DNA from: Gnetum montanum
Lineage: Eukaryota; Streptophyta; Gnetopsida; Gnetales; Gnetaceae
Direction of reading: 5' to 3'
DNA length: 64,000 nt
NCBI GenBank assembly: GCA_015680685.1
Contig: MNCI01011128.1
Coordinates: 556,837 to 620,836, forward strand
A program made the translations under genes and the position numbers. Shown here piece after piece: positions 22,557 to 35,908 of this stretch (within the stretch, counting starts at the first letter, position 1; every line of letters begins with the position of its first letter). The notes under the pieces were generated by a model, which saw only the letters and a program-made list of their open reading frames with translations, was not told the origin of the DNA and searched no databases.

Positions 22557-24455
22557 CCAAGGATTAGCATTTTATATGTAACTTATAACATTTTGATACC
22601 TTGTCTTAGTTGGCTAGTTACACTTAGGCTTGTTATGATCATGGCAAACTGATTGTTCTAATGTTTTTTTATTATTATTTTAGCATAATGGCTACCTGAG
22701 TTTATTGGCGAGGTTTGACTTAAGAAATTAATGATATTTAATGTTATTTTGTGGAGTTAGAAAAATTTTCTATCAATAATCATACATTTATGGCCCCCAC
22801 AATGTAAAGCTCACCTTCAATAGCTACAGGTTCAAAGAACGAGTGAAATTGAACAAGTAGTTAGGAAGTTGTGGGCTCGAGAAGGCTTTGGGCTCTAAAA
22901 AATGCAAAAGTTACCTTGGCATTTGGAGGCAAATGTAAAAAATTCCTAAGTGTTGATGTGTATATATAAAGTTTTTATGATGCATCAACAGGGATGCATC
23001 GACACATCCAACTACATATATGGGGATGCATTGATGTAGCTGAAAAGCAAAATTTTTCAACATTAAAAAGTAAGTATGGAAAATGAGTTTTCTTATGAAA
23101 TTGGTATCTAGAGGAAGCCAAAAAAGCCTAGAATAATGATGAATGTTGGAAGAGGGCTAGGAATATGTTTCAAATAGAGATTTAGTAGGAGATTTATGTG
23201 CCAAGGAATGCAAAAACTAGATGAATCATGGTGGAAAACATAAGTTTTGGAAGAAAAATGGCTAAGGGAAAAGGAGCTTAACCATCCCAACCAAAGAGTA
23301 TGCAAGTGGGTCCTCTCCATAGTAGGTTCATGCCCTTATTTCCCTTGCATGCCCTCAAACCAAGAAGTCTATGGGCCCCAAGGATGATTAATGGTTGCGG
23401 ATCATTAAAAACTAAATCACCAAAGAAATCATCAGAGAATTTCAATTGTTTACCAAATGAACCCATCAATAGATTCATGAGAATAGGTAGTGAGGTAATA
23501 TATGGAAAAAATCGATGGATGAGAGAGAGAGTATGGAATGGAGTCCCACATTGTGGTCACATGAAGTACCTTATGAAAGATGTAATTAATATGATTGGAG
23601 AGCTTTCTTCCTTACTTCAAATCAAGACAATCCACTTCCAATGACTTCACATTGGCACATTAGACCATTTTCCCTCTAAGATACAAGAACATCCCCACAG
23701 ACCACTCACCATTCCAAAGAAAGAAGAAAAGAAAATCAAGAAGTGAAAAGGGCCTTAGTTAGAGGGGTGCCTTCAAGCATGGGTAACATGTCTTTTTAGC
23801 ACCATAACCAATGCTTGTAGTCCATTATTTTGTCTAAGGGGTGTGCTTTAAATTCCCATTATGTGTTTATTTTCTTTTTCAATGGGAACCACACCATGAA
23901 AAGACATTGCTTCCTATTTATTAGTTGATGTAGGAATGGTGAGGAATTCATGGAAATACTTATGCAACCTTAGATGACGAGCAGGCACAAAAGTGATAAA
24001 TTCCCTTAAAGTCACACCCATGTCTATCCACTTAATTTATTCCAAGTTTGGAAAGTACCAAGGTCACCCATTCATTATAAGTTGTTATTAATAAGGATCA
24101 TATTTTCAAAATGAGGAACAACATAGAGTTGTGTGGAGTGGTGGATGACGTGGACTCACTACCTATTATCATGAAAAGAATCAATGCCCCATTAGTAAAT
24201 GTTAAAATTTTAAAATGAAATCCAGTCATTTGCAATCAAATAATCAATGAAGTTTCAAACCATCATCAATTAACAGCTGTAGTTGGTACCAAAGTACTGA
24301 TGACAATAAAGAAAAAGGAAGAATTGTAAGAAAAGTTCAAATAAAGCAAAATATAGAAAAAGAAAAAAAATTGAAAACACTCAAGGAAACGAAAAACGTA
24401 CTAAAGACAATATAAAACAAAAAAGGTAAACACTGAGGAGCCACTTTGTAAAATA
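22557..24455. other. Spacer between integrase and the extra ORF (outer element)
   Basis: No ORF I can support. It contains short blocks shared with the two pol-less relatives: aggacccacttg (complement of about 23300-23316) and 'cttcaagcatgggtaacatg' (about 23771-23790). Confidence 0.5.
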
Positions 24456-25770
24456 TCAACATGAATGGCCATCTCCCCCATGACTAATTTGGAAGGGAAA
24501 GATCCAAAAGATCGAGCATGCTTGGTCATCGATTAAGGCATTATTTCCATTGGTTGCTTTAGGTTCAAGGAAAGGTTTGAATTGTTGGGTGTTAACTAAA
24601 AGTCTTTTACTTAGGCTATCAAGGTGATAGATCATCATGGCCCCAGAAGGAAAGGTTTCATAAATAATGTAAGGTCCCTCCCATAATGTTTAAAATTTTG
24701 TTCATTGTGATGCATGCATAGGATTTCAGTAGAGCACCTTATCTCCTAGTTAAAACTTTACCTTCCTAATCGTCAGGTCATGGCATTGTTTACTATGTGC
24801 CTTGTGCACTTCATTGGATGATAGGGCCACTAATCTATTCTCTTCTAGCATGTTGAGATTCACTAACCTTTCTTTTTAGGCTAGACTCAAGTCCAAGTCA
24901 AGGTCACATGTGATTGAAAGTATACAAATTTTAGCTTGGATGGGAAGTGTTGGCAGTTTTCCATACACTAACTCATAGGGAGAGTACCCAATAGGAAGTT
25001 TCCATGTTAAATGATAATTGCTCCAATCCTTCCTATATTTACTAATAGTACAAGTTAGTATATTGGTAATGTCCCCATTGGTAACCTCAGCTTGACCATT
25101 GGCTTAAGAGTGGTATGGAGTTGTTAGTTTATGTTCAACCCTGAAGTATTGCATGACCTTCCAAAAAGTGGCACCCATGAAATGTGTTCCATTATTGGAA
25201 ATTAGTGCCCATGGCACACCAAACCTATTTACAAAATTTTGTTGTACAAACCAAGCCATTGTAGATGATGAACAGTCGATGAAAGCCACAACTTTAGCCC
25301 ATTTTATGCAGTAGTCAACAACCACAATAATATAGACCTTTCCATTTTACATACGAATGATGGGCCCCATGAAATCAATTCCCTAAAGATCAAAAGGCTC
25401 CAGTGGTTGGAACCACTATTAAATCCCTTCCATATGCACAGTCATTCCTTCATCATGTTGGCATTTGTCGTAGGAGTAGAAGAATTGAGGGGAATCCCTA
25501 AAGATTGTAGGCCAATAATATCCTACCATGAGGATCTTCATGATTGGTCATCTCCCAACATAATGATCCCCACAAGAACCTTCATGTGTGTCTTAGAGGA
25601 CTCAAAGTTGGTCTATATCAGGGGCACACCATCGTACCAAGCCATCCACGTAAACCTTGTAAAGGTTGCCATTGATTTCCAAAAAGTGCTTGGCCTTGTG
25701 AAGAAATTGTTGTTTCTTCTTATGGTCCTACTCTTGTGGCATCTCATGCATGAGTAGATAGGAGAGGAAG
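24456..25770 (-). pseudogene. Integrase of the outer Ty3 element
   Basis: Reading right to left: a zinc-binding segment ending MVGYYWPTIFRDS and CQHDE (about 25470-25560); core start FDLQGIDFMGPI with the first catalytic Asp; VVVDYCIKWAKVVAF (about 25325); ALISNNGTHFMG, where the second catalytic Asp has become Asn; TTPYHS-stop-ANGQAEV with the Glu (about 25090-25110); and a C-terminal WEGPYIIYETFPSGAM (about 24620-24680). Integrase inserts the DNA copy into the genome. The order places it after RNase H, as in Ty3 elements. The Asp-to-Asn change and several stops inactivate it. Confidence 0.85.
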
Positions 25771-25859
25771 TTACCATATCAATTCATTCCTTTGGAATCT
25801 TGTTTTTGAACAACACTAGTAAAGAGGAGTTCATCAGAAAATTAATTTGATAATGGGCT

Positions 25860-27130
25860 CTCCTCCTCCTTGTTGTCTCATCGTAACCAAGACAAGTGGT
25901 TAACTACCACATTCTCAATGCTCTTTTAGTCCACCATTGTGAGATAAAACTCTTGAAGGATCACCAACCACTGTATGACACAAGGGCTCATTGTTGGCTT
26001 GTTTAACAAAAACCGAATAGCACTATGAGCACTGTGCACAAACACTTTATATCCAAGCACATCGTGCCTAAATTTCTCCAATAAATACACTGCCATCATA
26101 AGCTCCTTTTCAGTGGTGGTGTAGTTAAAATTTGAACCCAGAATGCTCCTGCTTGCACAATGGATGTAGTATGGATATTTTTGATCATCCATCTATGTAA
26201 GCATGACTCCCAAAGCATAGTTTGATGCATTTGTCATGATATGGAATGGTCTAGACCAGTCTGATGCTCGTAGAATGGAATTTTCTACAAGCTTCTACTT
26301 GAGTTGTTAGAATGCATGCTTACATTCCTTAGTCTAGACTAATGGTGCATCTTTCTTTGTAAGCTCAACCAATGGCTTAGTGATCTTCAAGTTCTCGATG
26401 AATCATCTATAGTAACCAGGAGGTCCAAGGAATGACCTCACATCTCTGATGGTCTATGGTTATTTTTTCTATGTCTACCTTGATCTCTTTTATTAAAATT
26501 AGATGTCCCAAGACAATGCCTTCTTGAATAATTAAGTGGCTCTTTTGTCAATTGAGCCTCAAGTTAGTTTCTATGCATCATTGAAGCACTTAATCCAAAT
26601 GATTCAAGGCTTCCTCAAAGGTAGCCCCATAGGTAGAGAAGTCATCCATGAAGACTTCTACCTTGCTATCAATTTTTTGTTGGAAGATGTTGAGGACCAA
26701 TCATCAAAATGTAGTGGGAGCATTGCACAAGCTAAAGGGCATCTTTTTGTATGTCAAAGTCCCCTAAGGGCTTGTGAATGTTGTCTTGGCTTGGTCCTTT
26801 GGTGTAATATGGATTTGGTTATAGCCACTATAACCATCCAAAAAATTATAGTAGCAATGCCCTACAATTATATCCAACACTTAGTCCACAAATGACAATG
26901 GAAAGTGATCTTTATAAGTAGCCATGTTCAACAACCTGAAGTCTATGCAAACCCTTCACTTTTCTCCTTTCTTTGGCACAATAATAAGTGGGCTAATCAA
27001 CTCACTATCTAAAATGGGGTAAATGAGCCCAACCTTCAGGAGTTGTTTAATTTTCTCCTCGATAATTTGCTTGAGCTTTGGATTCAAGCATATTTATGCC
27101 TACCTTTTCAATTTGATGGAAAAATATATA
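25860..27130 (-). pseudogene. Reverse transcriptase and RNase H of the outer Ty3 element
   Basis: RT: a KKGEK-like start near 26960, GYSGYNQI (about 26820-26850), the catalytic FMDD (26641-26652) within VFMDDFSTYG, then EGIVLGHLI (about 26500). RNase H: SDWSRPFHIMTNASNYALGVML (two overlapping blocks, about 26190-26270), NYTTTEKELMMAVYLLEKFRH with the catalytic Glu (about 26050-26110), HSAHSAIRFLL where an Asp expected in HTDH is Ala, and NHLSWL near 25880. Stops and frame changes are frequent, so this is a dead copy. Confidence 0.85.
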
Positions 27131-27449
27131 TATATTCTGTGTTGGCATATCCTTGGATCAATCCCTATTAGCTCATGATATGACTAGGCAAAGGTTGTTG
27201 GCCATTTGTTTACAACTTCTAACAATTTCTTCTTTTGAATTAGAGCAAGTGTGGCATTGATGATGATCGACTTACCATTGTTTAAGAAGGCGTATTCCAT
27301 ACCTGTTGGTAAAGCCTTCAACTCAAGGGGCTCCTACTTGAAGGTCTCATGGATCTCTAACTCTCCCCACTTGATTTCATGTTATTCATTAAAGAGTTGG
27401 CAATGGATCCGCTCCAATTGATCCATGCTCTCCACATAAGAGTTTGTGA

Positions 27450-28080
27450 GGCTCTTGACTAGTTCCATGCACATTGTTGAACCAGCTTCTCTTTTGGTTG
27501 TCAACCACTAGATGCCCTCTTGTTTAGTGGCTACTGCATACACGCACCTTTGAATTTTTGTAACATCCACACATTGACTACATGCCTTGATGTGCTTTTT
27601 ACGGACCATAATTTTTGCATGCAATGGCACCCTATGTCACTGTATGTAATGCATGGAACTCACTTCTTCTCAATCTTACCAAATTCATTTTCCTTGGAAA
27701 TTTCCAAGGAGAGATCTTTGATCCCCAACCGTGCATCAATAATGCTTAGCCATGCTCTTCTTGTGGTGATAGGAAAGTCTCCCTTACCGTTCTCCACATG
27801 GATTACTTAGAAATAAGCAAGATATGACCATCCACAAATGGTGGTCATGATGCCTTCCATCAATCCTAAAGGAATAATGATGGATTGGTCTACCAACTAT
27901 AGTCTAGTATTGCTCTTTTTCAAGGGAGAAAGGTTTCAATATTTTTACATTTTTTGTGAAATCAAGTTAACTTTAGAACCCAAGTCCAAAAGTGCCTTAC
28001 ATGATTCATATCTAGCAATGTACAAATAAATAAGAGGAATTCCAAGATTAGATCTCTTCTTGGGAATATATCCAATCTTA
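27450..28080 (-). pseudogene. Aspartic protease of the outer Ty3 element
   Basis: CKALLDLGSKVNLI with the active-site Asp-Leu-Gly at 27978-27986, then PLGLMEGIM and KGDFPITTRRAWLSIIDA further on. Asp-Leu-Gly in place of Asp-Thr/Ser-Gly is typical of Athila-like OTA elements. Stops are present (for example in the YxNLSPL stretch). Confidence 0.7.
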
Positions 28081-28689
28081 ATCTAATTAGTGACCACATG
28101 AGTCAACACGATGGTATGCAACTAGGAAGTTCTTTGATTTGAAGGTGGCTCAACAAATATTTTAGAGGAGGTAGTAGTAGGATTCACGACCATAGTTGTT
28201 TGTGAGGGCTTTGTGGGACTATTGGTTCTGAAGAAATATCTCTTGCAAGGTTTCAAGTTAGAACCACTTGGATGGCTATAAGTTTATGGTCCTTGTGGCA
28301 TTTCTTTGTTGTGGCTATGTAGGTATCTTACCTTGCATGGATGGATCAAGTGGAAAGGGAGTTGAAGGAGTGGAAGAGTGTGGAGGATGATAGTAGGAAA
28401 ATGGAGACTACTCCCTTGGTGATGATGCTTTATAGTATTTCAGAGGGTAATAGCGGTGTGGAAAGGAAGCATGATTAGAAGAGTCATGTGAAGATATGCA
28501 TTGCTAAACATGGTATCCATATGAATTGGGTTGGCAATAAGGATCCTACTACCTTGGAGGTGGCATCACCCATGACTTTGGATGTTTTCATTGCTAGCAT
28601 TGCCCATGAGGTTGAGGTGGTGCTTCACTCAGATAGTAAGTTTAATGGTGGAACTGTTACCAATACTTACCTTATGGGTAAGGCAACCT

Positions 28690-29912
28690 CATAGCCACTT
28701 GTCATTTTGTCAATTTTGATTTAAAGCATACACCCCAGATTCATGTAAGTGTGACAAAATAGGGCAACATCCCTTGGGATATTCATATTGGCATATGTGA
28801 CACCCATCATCTTCTAACTCGAAATCTATAACCTCCTCAACTACTATAGCTTTGCCCTTAGCTTTATAATGGTCATGTTCAACCTCCTTCTTCTTTCTTC
28901 TCTCAAAACCACTACCTCCTTGATCTCTACTCTCTTTTGAAATCTTCAGAGTAGTTTGGAATTTGTTATCTAAGGATTTCCAAATTTTATCAACCTTGGC
29001 CAATATTTCAGAGATATATTTTTAGATCAGTAAGGTTCTTCTTTGCACACCTTCATCAAGTGATGCCTCCTCCTTGTTGTCATAGAAACGAACATTCCTC
29101 TTACAAAGGAAGGGGTCCCTTTTATATTTCTTTGCACTTTTTCATTTTTTCATCTCCCCCTCTTCTTTAGCTACCTACTCAATAAGCCTTTGAATTTGAT
29201 GGACCCTTAGCTCAAAAAGTCTCCCTTGGGCATAGACCCCAAGGTTTCTCCTTATTTTAGCTCTAAGCCCATCTATGATATGGCATAGCTAATCCCATTG
29301 AGAGTAGCCATAACCTAGGCATCAACTCAACAAGGAGTAGTACCTATCCATAGCTACATCCAAGGACTCATGAGTGCCTTATTTCCATCCTTGAATTTGC
29401 CTCCTCAAATTTGACACTCTTGAGTACATTTGATACTTGTCATTAAATAGCTCAAGCATCGTACTCCATCATTGAATGGATTCTGATTCCAAGATTTGGT
29501 ACCAACTTTTCACTTCTTTGATGAGTGTCCCTTGGATCAATTTCCACTTTTGCCAATCATTCTCCATATTTTGTAAGGCACATGCATTATGAAAGGCTTA
29601 TAAGTGATTTTGTGGATCTAAATTACATCTGTCCCCAAACTTGGGGATATTATTCATATCCAACTATTTGATTCAGCTATCCTTCACATGCCTAGTTTGC
29701 ATTCTAACAGCCTCTATAATGTTTAACATATTCCTAGTAGCTAGTAAGGGCTCATCATAGTCATAGTAGTTTCTATGGCCCCTATCATGTCCATGATGCC
29801 TATGATGAGTCCTATTGTTCCTTCGCTCCCTATGATGGTCATCTATCCATTACTCATGCCCATGGTCTCTATTGTCCCAGTGGGATCTATAATCATTCCT
29901 ATCCCATCATTC
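28690..29912 (-). pseudogene. gag, C-terminal part, of the outer Ty3 element
   Basis: Starts with an Arg/His/Asp-rich stretch (HRHHGHDRGHRNYYDYDEP, about 29770-29830), then the capsid-like segment with FHNACALQNMENDWQKWKL (about 29550-29600), FNDKYQMYSRVSNLRRQIQG (about 29400-29460), a charged linker, and the Cys motif CHICQYEYPKGCC (28764-28802) followed by SHLHE. The motif matches those at 34288 and 44453, except that its His is Tyr. The N-terminal part of the same gag lies on the far side of the nested element (36809-37561). Confidence 0.8.
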
Positions 29913-29917
29913 ATCTC

Positions 29918-30839
29918 TAATGAGTAGTGAGGCACCCCTTATGCCCAACCATACAAATCACAAGCGTTCACACACAATCCAATCAAATTCCATGGATGGG
30001 ACTAGTTGTGGCATCTAGATCGTTATGACTTGATTGTAGGTCTTCCCACTTGGACTAGTGGTAGCCTTGTCATGTATAGTTTAGTTAGGCATATGATTCT
30101 TGATATTTTTTCAACCTTATGCTACTCCTAACAATAATAAAGAGATCAATTATTTAAACTAATTAACAATGGAAATTAAAGTCTAAACTAGCCTATGGGT
30201 GATGAGTGTCCGTTCCTAGCTTGTCGTACATGTCATGAACCAACATATTCACTACTAGAATTAGCAAGCGCTAAGCTACTAGGTGAACCAACCAATAATG
30301 CTACTTAGGTTACTAAACAAAGATGTTTTCACACTCGAAACTAGTTGCACTCATTCTACCAATTCATCAATATGCATGGAAATGTAAATATTAACTAAGT
30401 ACATGAAAAGTAAATTGCATGGAAAGTAAATCTAATCTAAGTTAACATGCTGTAATGAATATGAATCAATATTGATCTTATTGACATTCATGGAATGTGT
30501 CTAGGTACATTTCCACTTGAATAAGATGTCGTACAATTGACTCATATCCACACTATGGGCACTCACTAACTATTTACTAAGGCTATAATATAAAACTACA
30601 ACAGTTTAGCTACCTATTGACAAAACTTATGCTCAAACTATGCATCCAAGTGCTATATTTATAGGCCAACACACATCCCACGATATCAAATATCTGACAT
30701 CACATCTTGGCCCTTGATATCAGAGCTAACAAAAATTAACTGTTTATTCAAATAGATGCAACAACATGCATTGAGGCATCTATGTTGAGGCATCTGCCTT
30801 GACATGGTTGCATTAATGCAACCAACCGATGCTTCGTCA
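29918..30839 (-). repeat. 3' LTR of the nested element
   Basis: 922 bp, matching 35909-36803 throughout ('ccatggatgggactagttgtggcatctagat' region and others). On the element strand it begins TGACGAAGC just after the purine tract gggggta (complement of 30840-30846). The terminal TGATGAG seen in relatives is mutated to taatgag at 29918. Confidence 0.87.
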
Positions 30840-33800
30840 TACCCCCATTAACTAAGTAAAAACTTGTCCTCAAGTTAACAAGATAGGACTGAGCTTTTTT
30901 TACAAAAAATTAGGAATGATGGAATTATTGACTAACACTAACTATTGACTAACTCTAAGTGCTGCATTACAAAATTTTATTCAAGTAGATGCATACAAAA
31001 TGATAGAGTGACAAAAACACTAGATAGACATTGAAGATTACAAAATTTGCAAAGGTCTTCAAAAATCCATTGCAGATGATTCTTCTTGTTATTGCTAGCA
31101 GTGGTAGACTTTCAACCTTGATTGTTATGTCGATGCTTCTCTAGTTATGCAGAACATTCTTGAAGGATGGACTAAAATTTCTTCTCATTGTCCCATGGAT
31201 CTAGCAAACATGCAAAGTTTGAGCTGTTATATTAGATGTGCTACGATTTGTCCATGGGCATATCCTCTATTGTCCCCTCCTTAGCTTTGTTTTCGTGCCT
31301 GGCAAAAGACCTTCTTCCTTAGGCATTTCTTTTAGCATCACTTGTAGTCACCAAAGGATCAACATTATTTTTGGTAAATTTTCCTTAATAATTAACCCTT
31401 TTCAGATCCCCTAGTTTGCATTTAAGCATAAGGTGATGACAACATACTATGCCCAAGGCTATGAAGTAAGTAAAATCATCAAGTTGTTCACATTATTTTG
31501 ATCAATTAGTATTAGTTATCATAATGTTTGAAAATAGGATGTTGCAAATATTTCAAAAATTTCAAAGCACGCATCCCTAGCCCCCATGATTAATAAGCAT
31601 AACTTTAGAACTACAAGTTTTCTAACAATTAAAACTAAAGGTCTAATTCAAAAGATGGCCAAAAAATATTGAAATTGAAGCATATTTTAATAGAAGAGTA
31701 GGAAAAAGTAAGAAAGTAATTAAAAGGAATGAGAAGTAGTGCCAAAATTATGCATAAATCCAAAGAAATTGTCCTTGATATTCTGGAAGATGTAAAGGTT
31801 AGTTCAAAGCCATGATCAACAAATCTTATGCAAGTGGGTCCTCCCCAAAGTAGGCTTCTGCCATAATGCCTTGCATAACCACTTCTATAGATGTTTATGG
31901 GCACCCGAGAAGTTAAATGTAGACCATGCCTTTATTCCAAACAACACACAACTACCATGGTTTTCATGTTGCACTATACTACATAAAACCAAAAGGATCA
32001 TAATTGCATGCAATAGTGAGGTGAATAATGGGATGAGAAAGAATTACAAAGATTGGGATGTAAGGTACTTGACCATGTCCACAATAGGTTTTTATGAAAA
32101 ATTAAAATGATCAGCATACCTATCCTTCCAAGTTCAAACCAAGTCCATATCATGAACAGTGACCTCGCATTGATGTGTTCCTTCTTGCTGATGACCATGA
32201 GTCCACAACCACCTCAAAGAACAATCATCACTCCAAAAAGAGAAGAAAAAAGAAGAAAAAAGGAAGGGCCTTAGTTAGAGGGGTGCCTTCAAGCATGGGT
32301 AACATGTATTTCTAGCTCTATAACCAATGCTTATAGCCTATTATTGTGTGTAAGGGGGTTGCTTTGAATTCCCATTATTTTTTTTCTTTTTCTTATTTTT
32401 TTGTTTGTTTGTTTTTTTTTTCTCTTTTTTTGGATTTTAAATTTTTTTGAATGGGAACTACACCATGTAAAGACATAGCTTCCTATTTATTGGTCGATGA
32501 AGGAGTAATGATACATTCCTTGAGGAGTCATAAACCACATGAAAGAAGTTAAGAAGAGAATCCAACAAGTCCCCTTGAGGTCACATCCTTTGCCATTCCC
32601 ACTTGGTCATTCCCTCTTTCTTTAAGGTATAATGATCATTGATGAATTTTAGTTTCATAAAAGAAGAACCAAATTGTTTCCATGAAAAAGACCTTTTATT
32701 TAGAGAATTGGAGGGATGGATGAGGTGGCTTAACTGCTTTACATAATTACTTACCTAATCATCTTGATAGTATAGCATAAAAACCCAACACATAACATTG
32801 ACTTTTGCATCATGACTTGGCAATATTATTAACAAAAACATAAAATACATTTATAAACATAAAGAGAATGACTCAAGACAATAGAAAAATATTAAGAAAT
32901 GGAAAACACATGAAGAATCAAAAAAATTTAGAAGAAATAGCAAAATGATAAAAAATTGTAAAACAAATAAGGTGAAAAATACATATAAGTTCTTGAACCA
33001 GGATGGAGCATCTCCCCCATTACTAATCTTATGGCTATACATTCAGGAGATGGACTAGACAATCCCCTAGTTATACACCACTAATTTTCCATCTATCATC
33101 ATTACTGATTTAATTAATCATGTGGTGGCACATCTAACATTGGTGATAGTCTCATTTGGATCATTTGGAGATGTATCTTCATCTAGACTTGAAGGTATTT
33201 TCATTTTGGAGGGTCTAGATGTGTTTGCTTCTTCTTCTTCATTTTTTGTTTTAATTCCCAAGTATTCACGTTTAATATCCTTTTCTAGTATATAATCAGA
33301 GTGTAAGATATCTATGTCTAAGTCCTCTATTTGGTCCATTTTCTTAAGTCTAAAACTAATAAGTGGATCAGTTCATTTCATGCATCTTTGAAATAGTTTT
33401 ATATTCTCATTTTCAAGCCACTAGATGTCTTCTAGTTTAGTGGCTACTATGTAGACTAGTTTTTTCTCACACACTTGTTCCTTAGGTTTGTTGTAGGTTG
33501 TGTTAATATTTTGAGTTTTCAACCCACAACTGCACCCTTTATCATTATTAGTAATGCATGGATGTTTCTGTCTCTCCACAATGATGTGTCCATCATTGTT
33601 GTCATGTGTTGGAGTGGTGATGGTTATTGGCTTTTACATATGATTAGAAGACATTATTCTAGAAAAGAAGGATGTTGCACTAGATTGGCCTCATGATGGT
33701 TTTGATTTGCTAGTAGGTCTATATTTTTTGTGCTTGTGCATGGGAATTGTCTTAAAGAAATGACATTTCTGAGATTATGGTGGATATCTACTAGCATTAT

Positions 33801-34194
33801 CATTTCTATGTATATTTATAACATAAGTGGCATTCTCTTATTGATGTTGTGGTGTTGAACATTCTTGTGTTGTTGGAGGTGACATATGGTGGAGGTGAGT
33901 ATGAGAATATTGAGGATATGATGGAGGGTGAGAGGTGTGAGATGGTGATCTCATATAAGATGTTGTGGGTTGATGATATTTCAAAGAGTAGTAGTAGTGA
34001 TTTGAGGTAAAGTAAGTGGAACTAGTTGGTGAAACAAGTTGTTGAACATAATATCGGTATGGGTTCAGTTGATCGTAAGGGTACTGCTGGTTTAATGATG
34101 GCCTCCCCCATGACTGTGGGTTTTGCCACTACATTGGATGATAGTGTTGAGGCTAGTAAGAAGCCCCACTAGGATGGTACGGTTGGTTGTAGGA
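30840..34194 (-). other. Interior of the nested element: pol stub, spacer, remnant of the extra ORF
   Basis: No polymerase motifs. 33417-33560 matches the protease-side region of the outer element ('ccactagatgtcttctagtt'). 31800-33020 matches the outer spacer, including aggacccacttg (complement near 31836) and 'cttcaagcatgggtaacatg' (about 32289). About 31080-31450 on the minus strand holds a badly decayed remnant of the extra ORF (LLDPWDNEKKF region). A T-rich run lies at 32370-32440. Confidence 0.55.
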
Positions 34195-35783
34195 TTATCT
34201 ATAATTACCTTGTGAGGGCATTTTCTTTTGTACAAACTTGGAATTTAATGCAAAAGCCCAATACTCATGTAGATGTAACATGACTATGCAATAGCCCTTC
34301 AAATGGTCATATATGCAAATGTCACATCCATCATCTTCTTTGGTGGTTGAGTCTATAGCTTCTTCTTCTATATCCATTTCTCCTTTCTACTAATCAATGT
34401 TCTTACTTGTCTCTTAGTCCCTTTTTCTCCTTTTGTTGTGGTCACTTGATTTGTTTTGGGTTACTATCTCCTCTATGATTTCTATGCAAGTTGTAACTTT
34501 CTCATTTATCCATTCCAACATCTTATCTAGCTTTGCTTTATGATCATCGATATGCTTTTGTATTAGTACGTTTTGTTGTGAAATCACCTCATCAAGAGCT
34601 ACCTCTTTTTCTTTATCATAGATGTGGACCTTCTTCTTTTGAAGAGTTAGATCCCAATGATATTTCTCAACATTCTCCCATTTACATAGCTCTCCTTCTT
34701 CTTTTTCCACACGATTGATTACCTTTTGGATCTAATGGGTTCCTAGTTCATATAATTGACCTTAATCATACATTCCAAGGGTCTCTCTTGTTTAACTATG
34801 AAGCCCATCTATGATGTGGAAAAGTTGCTCTTCTTGAGAAAAATCATGGCCTTGAAATTCATTAAGTAGAGAATAGTATCTATCTAGGGCCATATCCAAG
34901 GGTTCATGTTGGTCTTATTTCCATCCTTGAATTTGTTTCCATAGGTTGGACACCCTCTCATAGGTTTGGTATTTCTCATTAAAGAGTTCCAACATTATGG
35001 ACCTTTGATGGACTGAATTTGGTCTCAACGATCTATACCACACTTTGGCTTTATCTATTAGTGTCCTAGGAAAGAGCTTAAGCTTTTGCCACCCACTTTC
35101 AATGTTTTGTAAGACACATGCATCATGGAAGGCTTGCAAATGATGTTATGGATCAAAATCATAGCCTCTCACAAATTTAGAGATGTTATTCATATCAAGC
35201 CTTTTGATGCGACTTTCCTTGCGATGCCTATGGGGTATTTTAACTACCTATATACTTTGCAACATGCTCATAGTGATCAACAAGGGTTCAGCATCATCAA
35301 ACATGTCATAGTAAAAATTTCTATTTCTATTTATTTGATTGTGATGATCTTGCTTATTTTGATGTCTTTGATTTTTCCGTTGGGTTTGATTTCTATCTTT
35401 ATCTTGACCCCATAGTAAAGCTCTATCTCTATACCTATGTTCATCTTTGTTAGAACTAGACGTTGAAGAGGAAGAGAGAGATGAGGAACTGGGAGAGTCA
35501 CCATGGCCTCTATAGTATTCCCCATAATCCCTTGATTTATCTTCTCTAGGTTTTGAGGAGGTCTAGGCCTTAAGGCCTCCCTTGGCCTAGGACTTACTTC
35601 ATCTCCTCTAGGATTGTTTGGCTTAAGTGAATGTAGTCCTTGAGTGTAGTCAGGGTGGTTATGAACATATGAAACCCCTGCATGAGGTTGGTCACTCCAA
35701 TTTTCTTTAGTATATATTTCATTAGTTCTCCAATGAATGTTCTCTCCATACGATGCATTATCGCTTCCTTGTGAAAGAGACAT
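34195..35783 (-). pseudogene. gag of the nested pol-less element
   Basis: Start ATG at 35783 (MSLSQGSDNASYGENIHW). An Arg/Pro-rich region follows, then after one frame change AFHDACVLQNIESGWQKLKL, KAKVWYRSLRPNS and LFNEKYQTYERVSNLWKQIQG (34915-35139), a helical charged segment (34414-34710), and the motif CDICIYDHLKGYC (34288-34326) followed by LHLHEYW. The last three blocks share one frame. This is the structural protein that packages element RNA. It is closely related to the gag at 43772, but here it carries a frameshift and several stops. Confidence 0.82.
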
Positions 35784-35908
35784 TGTTGTTGGTTTATGAT
35801 GTGTGTGACTTAATATTTTCTAAAAGATAATTTGTTAATGCATTTATAGCGAGCGTGTATAATATAACTAATCTAGATAACTAGCACCATCCATGGCAAC
35901 AACACCAA